Positions 45,435-54,779 are shown, counted from the first letter of the stretch. The stretch: 64,000 bases of DNA from Trichocoleus sp. FACHB-40 (GCF_014695915.1 NZ_JACJPF010000069.1:1-64000), one strand, 5' to 3'. Numbers and translations: made by a program. The notes: generated by a model from the letters alone, not told the origin.

Positions 45435-47117
45435 CTAATTTTGGGGTACAGGAGATGGAACTGGCGACGCAGTAGGTTTCGGTTGCGATCGCTGCTGATT
45501 TGGAGTATTGGCTTTGGGCGCAGCACCCGTAGGTTTAGGCGTTACTTGGGTCGCTGGCTTAGGAGCATTAGGAGCAGCACCAGTAGTAGGGCGGGGCTTT
45601 GCCGCTGGGGGCTTGGTGGCGGGTGATGCCGTCGGTACGGGTGCGACTTTGGGGCTGACTGCTGGTGCTACTAACGGGACGGGAGAAACCGTGACACTAG
45701 GCGAAGGCGAAACCGCGGGGGTGACAGGAGCGATTTGGGTGGGGGAAGTTTTGTCACCGAGAATGCTGGGATCTCCGGTGTCAAACACACCAGCCAGACA
45801 AGCAATCATCATCGTTGCCAAGGTGCCGATAAACAAAGCTTTCCAACCGAGTTCGGAAATATCTTTGCGCCGCGAGGGAATCAAGGCAATTGTGCCGCCT
45901 ACAAAAATTCCCACAGATGCTAAATGAGCAAATCCCGAAAGAGCGTAACTGACGATTAAGACAGTGCGATCGCTTATTGTTCCCGCCGCAGCTGCTTCTG
46001 CCAATGCTTGATAAGGAGGAATTGCAGTTTCTAATAGTCTGCGCCCAATAATTACCGAAGCCGTCCAAGATTCACTAAACGGAACACCTGTCAAGATAGT
46101 TAGGGGATAAAACAAGAAGCCTTGAATATTTGCCAAAGTGACAACTTTAAATACATCACCCACTGGGCCTGGTAATGCTCCTAACCACCCAAAGAATTGA
46201 TTAACTAAAGAAACCAAACCCAAGATTAGAATTAGCACAGCGGCAATGGATACTGCCATTTTCACCCCATCTAAAGCTCCCACAATTGCGGCATCTAGTG
46301 GGCTGATTCGTTCGATGGGTTCTCCCGCTACGGTTTCCTGTTTAAACTCCTCTTCATCTCCAAACGCCTCAAGCTCTCTAGCGCTTTTCTCGGTAGGAAT
46401 GCCACCAAGAGTTAGAGGATTTTCTGTTTCTGGGACTAAAATTTTCGATAAAACAAAACAGGCGGGAATCGCGATAATCGATGCTGATACTAAGTGTCCC
46501 AGAATGTTCGGAAAAACAGGCCTTAAGAAACTAACGTAAATTGCCAAGGTCGATGAAGCAGCAGTTCCGAAACAACAGGACAGAATGGCGCATAGTTCTG
46601 AGCGAGTCATTTTTGCCAAAAATGGCTTGACAACAATAGCCGCTTCAATACCTACAAAAATATTAGCGGCACCGCTGAGGGCTTCGGCTCCACTCAAGCG
46701 CATTGTCCAATAGAATAATTTGGCAAAAATGTTTGTAATTACTTGGATGACACCAATGTTGTAAAGTAGCGCCATCAGTCCGGAGAAAAAGATTACTGTG
46801 GGTAAGGCGCGAAAGGCAAAAATATATCCCAGATTGATTGGTGGATCTTGACCGGGAACTGGGACAATATTTCTGCCAAAAACAAATCTTGCGCCAGCGT
46901 CAGCAGCAAGAAAAACGCCATCAAGTAAGCTAGTAAACCACTCCAGCGCTGTGCGAGTTGGTGGAAACTGAAACACTAAAAATGCTAAAACTAATTGCAA
47001 GCCGATGCCCCAGATGATGACGCGCCAGGGTATAACCCGTTTGTGTTCTGAAAACAACCACGCGATCGCGCACAATCCAAATATGCCCAGAAACGAGATA
47101 ATGTTGAGATAAGACAT
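45435..47117 (-). CDS. NupC/CNT-type concentrative nucleoside transporter with Pro/Ala tail
   Basis: 560 residues. CNT core at about 1-470: the N-terminal helices, then SGAANIFVGIEAAIVVKPFL at about 150, the MTRSELCAILSCCFGTAASS region and a GFAHLASVGIFVGG segment near 415. Cation-coupled nucleoside uptake is the family role. A charged insert sits at about 238-275 (ARELEAFGDEEEFKQE). The last 80 residues (about 478-560) are a Pro/Ala/Thr/Ser-rich tail with APVTPAVSPSPS-type repeats, unusual for CNT proteins. It is monocistronic. Confidence 0.88.
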   Translation of the reverse strand: MSYLNIISFLGIFGLCAIAWLFSEHKRVIPWRVIIWGIGLQLVLAFLVFQFPPTRTALEWFTSLLDGVFLAADAGARFVFGRNIVPVPGQDPPINLGYIFAFRALPTVIFFSGLMALLYNIGVIQVITNIFAKLFYWTMRLSGAEALSGAANIFVGIEAAIVVKPFLAKMTRSELCAILSCCFGTAASSTLAIYVSFLRPVFPNILGHLVSASIIAIPACFVLSKILVPETENPLTLGGIPTEKSARELEAFGDEEEFKQETVAGEPIERISPLDAAIVGALDGVKMAVSIAAVLILILGLVSLVNQFFGWLGALPGPVGDVFKVVTLANIQGFLFYPLTILTGVPFSESWTASVIIGRRLLETAIPPYQALAEAAAAGTISDRTVLIVSYALSGFAHLASVGIFVGGTIALIPSRRKDISELGWKALFIGTLATMMIACLAGVFDTGDPSILGDKTSPTQIAPVTPAVSPSPSVTVSPVPLVAPAVSPKVAPVPTASPATKPPAAKPRPTTGAAPNAPKPATQVTPKPTGAAPKANTPNQQRSQPKPTASPVPSPVPQN

Positions 47118-47403
47118 GGGCGAGAGTCCTTACTTTTATACAAAGTGCTTCCCATTCCGCCTTTTGTTAAAATTTTGGCGTTTTTCGACTTTATTCCCGC
47201 CTTCCGGGAGATGACACAATACACCCAAGACAATAACTGAAAATGAGGTGCTTCGGTACTACTACAGCCTTAAAATAAGCGCAGAATACTAAAATTTATT
47301 CAAACTTAAGACATTTCTTAAAGTCAGGGAAGCAAGTTGACTAGACCAGTCGCAGACTCGTTATCCTGAATCTTCGGCAGTTAACCACCAGCAAATTCAA
47401 TAA

Positions 47404-47667
47404 ATGGAAGCTTTTGACCCAGTTCCTCCTCAATGGATTGAAGCGGCGATTCACGCCCACGATTTCTGCTGTCCCAAATGTCGCGCTGACTCTAGGGAGC
47501 AAGCGCGGGTTTGGATAAACAGGCGATCGCCTGTGATGACCCCAGAGTATCGCAGAAAATGGCAGGAGTTCTATCAGTGCCAGTGCGGTTCTGCGTGGTG
47601 GGCGTGGAGTAGCGATCGCCCTCCCTCAGACTTGGCAAAACGCGACCGTCCCCCAATTGACGAATAA
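47404..47667 (+). CDS. Small zinc-ribbon-like protein
   Basis: 87 residues. Cysteines in CCPKC (residues 22-26) and CQCG (59-62) make a likely four-Cys zinc knuckle, with W-W-A-W after it. The start PPQWIEAAIHAHDFCCPKC is conserved-looking. No DNA-binding motif is evident. It is a stand-alone small gene of unknown function. Confidence 0.6.
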   Translation: MEAFDPVPPQWIEAAIHAHDFCCPKCRADSREQARVWINRRSPVMTPEYRRKWQEFYQCQCGSAWWAWSSDRPPSDLAKRDRPPIDE

Positions 47668-47735
47668 TGCTTTAGGAAGTAGCGCGATTTCCTACGGGAT
47701 AGCTACTCCTTGAGAAGGCTACGCGAACGCTGCAC

Positions 47736-47836
47736 GCATTCTCTCTCGTTGTCAGCGCGATCGCATGATTGTGTCAGCCTGATGGAAAAGAGCGATCGCA
47801 TTCTCTCAGGTTGTCAGCGCGATCGCATGATTGTGT
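47736..47836. repeat. Direct 39-bp repeat with HIP1
   Basis: 47736-47774 and 47798-47836 are the same 39 bases with two differences, 62 bp apart (start GCATTCTCTC, then GTTGTCAGCGCGATCGCATG). Both contain a HIP1 site. Confidence 0.85.
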
Positions 47837-47866
47837 GATTAGCAGGTGCGATCTCCTCCCCACCTA

Positions 47867-48658
47867 CTACACACCTTCCAACCGCAGAAAATGCACCCGT
47901 CCCGATGCTTCACCTGCGACAATCGTTACTCCATCCGGCGCGACAGCACAGCACCTTAACGGGCCATCACCACTGAAACTGGCAATAATCTCCCTGCGAT
48001 CCAAATCCCAAACTTTGAGAGTGTTGTCCCATGAAACAGAAATTACTCTCTTGCCATCTGATGTCACTTTGGCAGCATATACCTGGTCGGTATGACCAAT
48101 GAGGGGGAAAAGTTCCTCTCTTGTTTCCAGATTCCAGACCTTGAGAGTGTTGTCTAATGAAGCAGAAATTATTCGCTTGCCATCAGGTGTTACTGCTACA
48201 GCATTTACTGATTCGGTATGACCAGTGAGGGTAAAAAGTTCTTCTCCTGTTTTCAAATTCCATACCTTGAGAGTCTTGTCAGATGAACCAGAAATTACTC
48301 GCTTGCCATCAGGTGTTACTGTCACAGCATATACTTTGTCGGTATGACCTTTGAAGGTGATGATGTCCTTTCTTGTTTCTAGATTCCAAACTTTGAGAGT
48401 CTTGTCAGATGAACCAGAAATTACCCGTTTACCATCTGGTGTTACTGCCACAGCATTTACCGACTGACTATGACCTATGAGGAGAGAAACTTGTTCTTTC
48501 GTTTCCAAATTCCAGATTCTGATAACTTCGTAAAGTGAACCAGAAATCAATCGTTTGCTATCGGGTGTCACTGCCACAGCATTTATCCTGCTGATATGAC
48601 TTTTGAAGGTAAAAAGTTCCTTTGTCGTTTCCAAATTCCAAACTATGAAAGTTTTGTC
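47867..48658 (-). pseudogene. Continuation of the WD40 protein after an in-frame amber stop
   Basis: The frame is the same as that of the WD40 gene at 48659-50104 and continues it. Repeat 8 is cut at SGS-stop; the codons after the TAG read DKTFIVWNLE, exactly what should follow. Six further WD40 units (repeats 9-14) follow, ending RVHFLRLEGV. A TTG at 48634 is the first possible restart but has no ribosome binding site. The 14 repeats fit two seven-bladed propellers; the stop falls after the first. This is either a decayed 3' half, or stop-codon readthrough makes the full protein. Confidence 0.7.
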
Positions 48659-50104
48659 CTATGAACCGGAAATTACCCTCTTGCCGTCTGCTGTCACTGC
48701 CACAGTAATTACCTCATTACTATGACCTGTGAAGGTGCAACTGTCTTTTTCCTTTGCCGTTTCCAGATTCCAAACCTTGAGAGTATTGTCCAATGAACCA
48801 GAAATCACCCTCTTGCCATCAGGTGTTACTGCCACAGCTTCTACTGAGAATGCATCACCTGTAAAGGTGAAAAGTTCCTCTCCTGTTTCCAGATTCCAGA
48901 CCTTGAGAGTGTTGTCAGATGAACCAGAAATCGCCAGTTTGCCATCAGGTGTCACTGCCACAGCATTTACCCTATCGCGATGACCATAGAGGGTGACAAC
49001 TTCCTCTCCTGTCTCCAAATTCCAAATTTTGAGAGTGTTGTCAGATGAACCAGAAATTACCTGTTTGCTATCGGGTGTTACTACCACAGCATTTACCTCT
49101 CTGTGATGACCATAGAGGGTGACAACTTCCTCTCCTGTCTCCAAATTCCAAATTTTGAGAGTGTTGTCATCTAAATCAAAAAAACTACCTGAACCAGAAA
49201 TCACCCGCTTACTATCAGGTGTCACTGCCACAGCGTTTATCCTGTCGGTATGACCTTTTAGGGTGAAAAGTTCCTCTTTAGTTTCCAAATCCCAGACTTT
49301 GAGAATGGTGTCCCAAGAATCAGAAACACTACCTGAACCAGAAATCAGCCGTTTGCCATCAGGTGTCACTGCCAGAGCATTTACTGACCAGGTATGATCT
49401 TTTAGGGTGAAAAGTTCCTCTTTAGTTTTTAAATCCCAGATTTTGAGAGTGCCATTAGCTAAACTAGCAATTTTCCATTTCCCATCAGGTGTCACTGTCA
49501 CCTCATATACCTCGTCAGTATGACCTGTGAAAGTTTTTAGTTCTTGTCCAGTCTCAAAATTCCAGACTTTGAGGGTTTTATCTGATGAAGCTGATACTAC
49601 CTGTTTACCATTGGGAGTGATAGCGACTGCCGTAACCCTATCGGTGTGACCGATGAGGGTGCGTAGCAACCTGCCATCAGGTGAGATCAAGTTAGGTGTT
49701 AAGGGGCGCAGCCAGTTGGATTTCCTCTGCCTTGCCTGTTCCAGCATCGCCTGAATTTCTGGTGCTTTAAAGGACATCAAACGCCCCAAAAATTGCCCTG
49801 CCAGTTGGGTTGTGTCTTTATCAAACACATGCGCCGACAACCGAAGCGCCCCTTGAATTAATCTCAGAGTCTCCGCTTTTTCTCCAGAGAGCAAGACATC
49901 AGGATTGAAAGCCAAATCGTAATCCTCAATAAGCGGCTGTACCCCCAAAGCAGAAACTTTCGCATCAATGAAATCGAAATCAGCCAGGAGACGGTGCAAT
50001 CGCTCCGCTTGGAGTGTTTCAGCTAGTGTCCTTGGTAAAACCTTCAAAGTACATCGCTGCCTATCCGGCGGCATACTAGCTAACCGGACACGGAAATTAC
50101 TCAT
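48659..50104 (-). CDS. WD40 sensor partner of the HEPN-NACHT ATPase
   Basis: 481 residues from the ATG at 50104, which overlaps the stop of the upstream ATPase (ATGAGTAA); an ATG two codons earlier is also possible. An open frame reaches 50338, but that part is antisense-like shadow of the ATPase gene. Residues about 1-145 form a helical linker (ERLHRLLADFDFIDAKVSALG, LSAHVFDKDTTQLAGQF) typical of the region between the ATPase and the propeller in cyanobacterial NACHT-WD40 proteins. Seven WD40 repeats follow, of the GHTDRVNAVAVTPDGKRVISGS and SDNTLKVWNLETGEEL type, then repeat 8 is cut by TAG. The propeller would bind the trigger. Repeats are very alike at DNA level. Confidence 0.8.
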   Translation of the reverse strand: MSNFRVRLASMPPDRQRCTLKVLPRTLAETLQAERLHRLLADFDFIDAKVSALGVQPLIEDYDLAFNPDVLLSGEKAETLRLIQGALRLSAHVFDKDTTQLAGQFLGRLMSFKAPEIQAMLEQARQRKSNWLRPLTPNLISPDGRLLRTLIGHTDRVTAVAITPNGKQVVSASSDKTLKVWNFETGQELKTFTGHTDEVYEVTVTPDGKWKIASLANGTLKIWDLKTKEELFTLKDHTWSVNALAVTPDGKRLISGSGSVSDSWDTILKVWDLETKEELFTLKGHTDRINAVAVTPDSKRVISGSGSFFDLDDNTLKIWNLETGEEVVTLYGHHREVNAVVVTPDSKQVISGSSDNTLKIWNLETGEEVVTLYGHRDRVNAVAVTPDGKLAISGSSDNTLKVWNLETGEELFTFTGDAFSVEAVAVTPDGKRVISGSLDNTLKVWNLETAKEKDSCTFTGHSNEVITVAVTADGKRVISGS

Positions 50105-51740
50105 CCCCATATGCCCCCTTCCATAGATCATCTGCAATCTCAGCCTTAATGCTCTGAAGCGCCACTCCAGCTGCTTGAACAATGTCCTTGCGATACAGAA
50201 AATCGCAGAAGCTTGAGTGATAGATGCTGTAACAGGTTTGACTATCAACCTGCTCCTTGCGTAAAAACTGCTCCCACTCGTCAAGTACCTCCTGCACTGT
50301 GAAAGCATCCTTTTTAACAAGGTCGGTAAGTAGCTCACGGGACAAAGGTTCGCGGAATTCCCCCAGAAAGTAGACGATGTTTATTTTGGTGCGCGGTAGC
50401 GGCTTGGCAGCCATGCCCATGCGCCGCCAGTGGTCTTCATAGTAAGCCTCCAGACCTTGCGGCAGACTCTTGATGCTCAAATCTCCGTACTTGCCGTTCT
50501 TGATATCCGGCAGCACGTATTTGAGATACATGAAATTGTTCTCGCTCTTGTTGGCAAGCTGGGTGATGAACTTCTCCACCGTCAGCCCCTTTTCATAAAT
50601 CCAGGCCTGTAGCTGCGATGATTTCTTTATCTCGCCCCGAATGTAAGTCTGGATGTCTTGCAAACTTTCAGCTTGGTACTGCATCAAGTCAAACCGATGC
50701 GGAGGCGTGTTAACGGTTAAGGGTAGAGTGCCAGGTCGCTGCGTCATCACGAAGTAGACACCCTTATGCAAGGTAGCAGGCAGGTAGAGGAGATTTGCAC
50801 CACCTTGGTCAGCCCGCTCCACCTCATCCAGCGCGTCAATGGCTATTACCAACCGCTCACCTGTTTTAAGTTTGGCACTGACTTCACCCAGCAGTTGAGC
50901 GAAAAATTGACCGTCTCGCGTGGTGTCAGGTGGTAGCGAGGAGTAGGACAAATTGTAGCGGGAGATCAGTTGGGTGCAGACATTCTTGAGGAATCGTTCA
51001 ACGCTGGTGATCCCTTGGGAACGAACATTGAAATGAGCCACACACCCAGTCTTCTGAACGTATTTGGCGAGAATAGCGCTTTTGCCGATACCGGGTTCGC
51101 CTTCGATAATAAAGTAGCCGTTGGGCTGGTTGGTCAGGAAGTTCTCTATTGCCTCAAACACAAATTCACGCCCGACAAACCCCTCCGTCTTTTCCTCAAT
51201 TAGCTTCTGCTGTTCCTTGTCTTCAACCTGAGTCTTCTCTTGCAGTAACGGCACCACTTCCTGCATCAGCACTTCCATCTTTTTTGCCGCCTCCTCAGCA
51301 GAGATAGCACTGAGCAACTGGTAAATCCTATCCAGTTCCCGGTAAGTATATCTGGGCGTAAAATCTTGCAGCTTGTTCCAGTCTTTCAGGCGTGGGTGCG
51401 CCCACTTGCGGCGTACATCTCTCAACTTGAACACCAAATCAATATCGTTGCGACTCAGGACAGACTCAAACACCTCTTGCCGTTGGTTGATAATCACCTG
51501 AATCAGCGCTTGGGAATCCTCCAGATTGATGCGATCGCTTTCAATGTGAAACTCTTTATCCCCCAGGCATCCCTTAGCAACCTCTTCCCAGCCATCGCCA
51601 TGAAACTTTTGCATTTGACCCTCGACAAATGGCTGGAGTCCCTGAGCGAGATATATCAATCCTCTGCCAACCCGCTCGTGATTCCTAAGCAGAAGCTCTT
51701 CTTGTTCCCTGTCAAAAGGCTTCCGAGCGCTCTTAGCCAT
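50097..51740 (-). CDS. HEPN-NACHT/STAND ATPase, probable defence effector
   Basis: 547 residues from the ATG at 51740, with GAGGGAGAG eight bases upstream; the ATG at 51758 lacks such a site. Residues about 15-125 resemble the Swt1-type HEPN domain (RGLIYLAQGLQPFVEGQM), with an R-x4-H RNase motif at R110-H115 (RRKWAH). A NACHT-like ATPase follows: P-loop EGEPGIGKS at about 213-221, Walker B LVIAIDALDE at about 297-306, then MTQRPG and a winged-helix region. It ends IADDLWKGAYGDE. Together with the coupled WD40 partner it forms a split NLR-like module. Predicted action: RNA cleavage on recognition, for instance of phage. This role is inferred. Confidence 0.82.
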   Translation of the reverse strand: MAKSARKPFDREQEELLLRNHERVGRGLIYLAQGLQPFVEGQMQKFHGDGWEEVAKGCLGDKEFHIESDRINLEDSQALIQVIINQRQEVFESVLSRNDIDLVFKLRDVRRKWAHPRLKDWNKLQDFTPRYTYRELDRIYQLLSAISAEEAAKKMEVLMQEVVPLLQEKTQVEDKEQQKLIEEKTEGFVGREFVFEAIENFLTNQPNGYFIIEGEPGIGKSAILAKYVQKTGCVAHFNVRSQGITSVERFLKNVCTQLISRYNLSYSSLPPDTTRDGQFFAQLLGEVSAKLKTGERLVIAIDALDEVERADQGGANLLYLPATLHKGVYFVMTQRPGTLPLTVNTPPHRFDLMQYQAESLQDIQTYIRGEIKKSSQLQAWIYEKGLTVEKFITQLANKSENNFMYLKYVLPDIKNGKYGDLSIKSLPQGLEAYYEDHWRRMGMAAKPLPRTKINIVYFLGEFREPLSRELLTDLVKKDAFTVQEVLDEWEQFLRKEQVDSQTCYSIYHSSFCDFLYRKDIVQAAGVALQSIKAEIADDLWKGAYGDE

Positions 51741-51918
51741 TGGTCTGCTCTCCCTCATCGCAACGGTCAGCTATCTAATCCCATTGTGACCCAATCATTA
51801 TGGCTATCTTGGCATGGGTTGACCTTTCCAGAAACACTCTCAATAAAGAGCGATCGCATCCCATCCCTGCCAAGCAAGCTTTAAGATGAAGATGTATTAA
51901 CAACGCGCTTATCGCTTC

Positions 51919-52695
51919 ATGGACTGGAAAGAAATATCCGGTAATTGGGTACTCATTCCCCCACATCCGGTGGGAATTGTACATTTTCTTGGGGGCGCTT
52001 TTGTCGCTGCTGCACCCCAAGTAACCTATCGTTGGTTACTCGAACAGTTGGCAAAAGAAGGCTATGTGGTAATTGCTACGCCGTTTGTGAATACGCTGGA
52101 TCATAGCGCCATCGCAGGCAATGTCCGCCTCAGCTTCGATAGCGCCCTGGAACAAATGCGCTCAAAAGGTTTACTCCGACGGCGATATCTCCCAATTTAC
52201 GGAGTCGGACACAGCATGGGCTGCAAACTGCATTTGCTCATGGGTAGCCTTTTCCCAGTTGAACGGGCTGGAAATATCCTGATTTCCTTCAATAACTACG
52301 CCGCACGCGATGCTATCCCATTTGTAGAGCAATTTAATTTTAATAATGCCTTTTCTGTCGAGTTTACGCCTTCGCCCGTCGAAACTAACAATCTCATCGC
52401 CCAAAAATACGGCATTCGCCGCAATTTATTGATTAAATTTACTAACGATAATATTGACCAAACAACTATCCTAAGCGAGTTGCTGCAAACCCGCTTTCCG
52501 GGAATGGTGGCGATGCAGATGCTATCAGGAAGCCATCTAACACCTTTAGGTCAAGATGTTAACTGGAAATCGGGAAAAGAGTTTACAGCCTTTGATGCTG
52601 TTGGTCAGTGGGTGAAGCAAGAAATTGTCTACCGAGAGCTAAATCTGCTGAAAAAAGAAATTGGACGCTGGCTACAACCGTTCTCGCCAGCTTAA
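51919..52695 (+). CDS. DUF1350 family alpha/beta-hydrolase-like protein
   Basis: 258 residues. Pattern WVLIPPHPVGIVHFLGGAFV at about 10-29, then GHSMGCKL at about 97-104 with the nucleophile-elbow Ser99, and GSHLTPLGQD near 205 with a His. Asp and Ser/His suggest a hydrolase, but activity is not shown for the family. Homologues occur in plastids and cyanobacteria. The start is ATG; it is divergent from the HEPN-NACHT gene. Confidence 0.85.
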   Translation: MDWKEISGNWVLIPPHPVGIVHFLGGAFVAAAPQVTYRWLLEQLAKEGYVVIATPFVNTLDHSAIAGNVRLSFDSALEQMRSKGLLRRRYLPIYGVGHSMGCKLHLLMGSLFPVERAGNILISFNNYAARDAIPFVEQFNFNNAFSVEFTPSPVETNNLIAQKYGIRRNLLIKFTNDNIDQTTILSELLQTRFPGMVAMQMLSGSHLTPLGQDVNWKSGKEFTAFDAVGQWVKQEIVYRELNLLKKEIGRWLQPFSPA

Positions 52696-52926
52696 CTATT
52701 TCTGCCAATTTACTTTATAGCGTTTCTCAGTTGGGCGGAATATATCGCGGTTTTAATGTCCGGTCTACCTTAGTAAGGACATGGGATGGCCATGTCCCTA
52801 CAGATGTATCGCACCTAGCCCTGGAATTGCTATATTGGCGGTACACTTGCGATTTTCTGCGATCGCTCCAACCCCAAGAGTAAATTGGCGCGATCGCATA
52901 TGTTGCATCACAAAGAAAAATTAATA

Positions 52927-53427
52927 TCACTGCACCATTGGGGGTAAGCCATCTCCCTTTTCACCTACAAATGTTACCCGGCGGTCTACCCCTACATCAA
53001 ACTGCCAACTGTTGTAACGGGAATTGGCTTCACCCCATCTAGATTCAAAAATCACAGTGTAGCCTCCTCTAGACTTACGGGGATTAACCACTGTCGTCAG
53101 CGTCATAGGTTGATTGCAATTCTTCATCAGCGCTGGGGGAGGGGGTGCGCCGCAGGTATTGTAACCAGTTTGCACTGAACCGGGTTTATCGGGCCATGCG
53201 TCAGGACTGCCGCCGACTGATAAGGGGCCATAATAAGCATAAATGCGGGGTGGAGATTTTTGCTTGTTTGCTGCTTCCTTGGCTAACGCGATCGCAACAC
53301 TTACAGTAACTTGTCTGTCCATGCGCTTCCAAGTTGGACGTTGCACAATTATCTGAGGATTTGGTTGCAGGGGTAAAACTGGCGTAACTGCGCTGTATAG
53401 GCTTAAGAGTAAAGCCGGGAGGATCAT
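52927..53427 (-). CDS. Exported protein, related to the next upstream gene
   Basis: 166 residues with a signal peptide (MILPALLLSLYSAVTPVLPL). The mature part has V-A-I-A-L-A-K-E-A-A-N, S-P-P-R-I-Y, W-P-D-K-P-G-S, FESRWGEAN and D-R-R-V-T-F, then GDGLPP. The same pattern in the same order is in the protein at 53714-54178, so the two are diverged paralogues. Two cysteines may bridge. Function unknown. Confidence 0.65.
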   Translation of the reverse strand: MILPALLLSLYSAVTPVLPLQPNPQIIVQRPTWKRMDRQVTVSVAIALAKEAANKQKSPPRIYAYYGPLSVGGSPDAWPDKPGSVQTGYNTCGAPPPPALMKNCNQPMTLTTVVNPRKSRGGYTVIFESRWGEANSRYNSWQFDVGVDRRVTFVGEKGDGLPPMVQ

Positions 53428-53713
53428 ACTTTTGGCACTCAGTGGCAGATTGTTCTTTTCTATACGAGTGCCAGATATCTACTAAAGTTCCACATCTCCA
53501 ATGCTTGAATACTGCGTAGGGTGAGCATTGCCCACCCTACGCATACTTTTGGTATTGGTAATTTTATTACCAATACCACTAGCCAAATTACTTCATATTA
53601 ACGGCATCTCACAACTCAAATAGGATTGCTATAGAAATGAACAATAATAAATTGTGCTTTCTTTTGTTCAGCGCCAAATAGCCGCAAAAGTTCTACTAAT
53701 TTTATGGCTTCTT

Positions 53714-54178
53714 TCAGCAATGCGGAGGCCCGTCATAGTAGGGAATTAAATTATCCCCTGACTCAAGAATAAACTGAACTTGACGGTCTGTAGCAACATG
53801 GAACCACCAATTATGTTTACCGCCCCACTGAGAAACAAAGACTACATTTTGCCCTCCCACAGGTAAGGAAACTGAGGAATTTTTTCGGCAAAAGATCCTG
53901 TCCTTTAATTTTTGAATTAAAGTGACCGAATCATTCTGTTTGTTAGCAGCTTCGCCTTCAAAGGTAATTGTAAAAAGGGTTGTCTTAGGGTAGCACTCAG
54001 GGGGAATTGGAGTGCCGCCTACATACTGTAAACTTAAAATATTTTCCGAACCAGGGGAATCGGGCCATTCTTCAACACACCCAGCCCGATTCTGATAAAT
54101 TCGTGGTGGAGATGGAAGCAAATTTGCTACTTGTTTAGCTAATCTAATTGCTTCACTAGGACTCAGTTCTGGCTGCAT
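53714..54178 (-). CDS. Paralogue of the 52927 gene, without signal peptide
   Basis: 154 residues. It shares the order S-x-A-I-x-L-A-K-x-x-A-N, S-P-P-R-I-Y, W-P-D-S-P-G-S, G-G-T-P-I-P-P, FVSQWGG and D-R-Q-V-Q-F with the neighbouring protein, but lacks a signal peptide and has an extra loop with a basic run. The start is the ATG at 54178. A hairpin terminator follows the dps gene directly before it. Function unknown. Confidence 0.65.
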   Translation of the reverse strand: MQPELSPSEAIRLAKQVANLLPSPPRIYQNRAGCVEEWPDSPGSENILSLQYVGGTPIPPECYPKTTLFTITFEGEAANKQNDSVTLIQKLKDRIFCRKNSSVSLPVGGQNVVFVSQWGGKHNWWFHVATDRQVQFILESGDNLIPYYDGPPHC

Positions 54179-54185
54179 AAAAAAT

Positions 54186-54215
54186 TGAGGAGGTAGAACT
54201 TAATCTACCTCCTCA
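54186..54215 (-). terminator. Rho-independent terminator of dps
   Basis: A perfect 12-bp stem (54186-54197 with 54204-54215) and a 6-base loop are followed on the minus strand by ATTTTTT. It lies 21 bases after the dps stop codon. Confidence 0.85.
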
Positions 54216-54236
54216 GTATCAACTTTTCCCGATGAA

Positions 54237-54779
54237 TTACTTCATATTAACGGGAACTTTCAGACCTTCTGCCGAAAGTCTGCCGTCTGGCTGAATGGAT
54301 TCACCTTCGATGAAGGAACGCAACATCCAAGCCATTTGCTCATGCTGTTCCATCAAGCCGGTGAGGAAATCAGCGGTACCTTGATCGTGGAAGTCATCAC
54401 CACACTGATCGATGTGTTCGCGCAGATTACGGATAACTTGCTCGTGATCTGAAACGAGGTTTTCTACCATGTGAAAGGCGTTCGGAAGAGTACCCGGATC
54501 TTCTTTAAGAGAAGCGTACTTCAGGAAGCCTTCCGCAGTTCCTACGGGATAACCACCCAAAGCGCGAACTCGCTCAGCGATCGCATCAATGCTTTCCGTC
54601 AATGCGGTATAGTGTTCTTCCCACAGTTGGTGCAGGGAGCGGAACTGAGGCCCGACAACATCCCAATGGTATTTTTTGGTTTTGATCAATAGCAGGTAAG
54701 CATCCGACAGATCCTTATTTAATAAATCCGTCACGCCTTGACGCTGCTCTTCTGTTAAACCTATGTTTAAAGGACGCAT
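54237..54779 (-). CDS. dps: Dps-family ferritin-like protein
   Basis: 180 residues. Dodecameric iron store that uses hydrogen peroxide or oxygen as oxidant. The ferroxidase ligands are visible: HWDVVG and LHQLWEEHY with His, then SIDAIAERV and ALGGYPVGT. The chain length matches the family. It is the last gene of a group (srx, dps2, HTH-GrpE, dps) on the minus strand, with 131 bp to the HTH-GrpE gene. Confidence 0.9.
   Translation of the reverse strand: MRPLNIGLTEEQRQGVTDLLNKDLSDAYLLLIKTKKYHWDVVGPQFRSLHQLWEEHYTALTESIDAIAERVRALGGYPVGTAEGFLKYASLKEDPGTLPNAFHMVENLVSDHEQVIRNLREHIDQCGDDFHDQGTADFLTGLMEQHEQMAWMLRSFIEGESIQPDGRLSAEGLKVPVNMK

Noticed and set aside
50105-50338. Upstream extension of the WD40 frame
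   Set aside because: It lies wholly inside the HEPN-NACHT gene in a shifted frame and has no conserved pattern.
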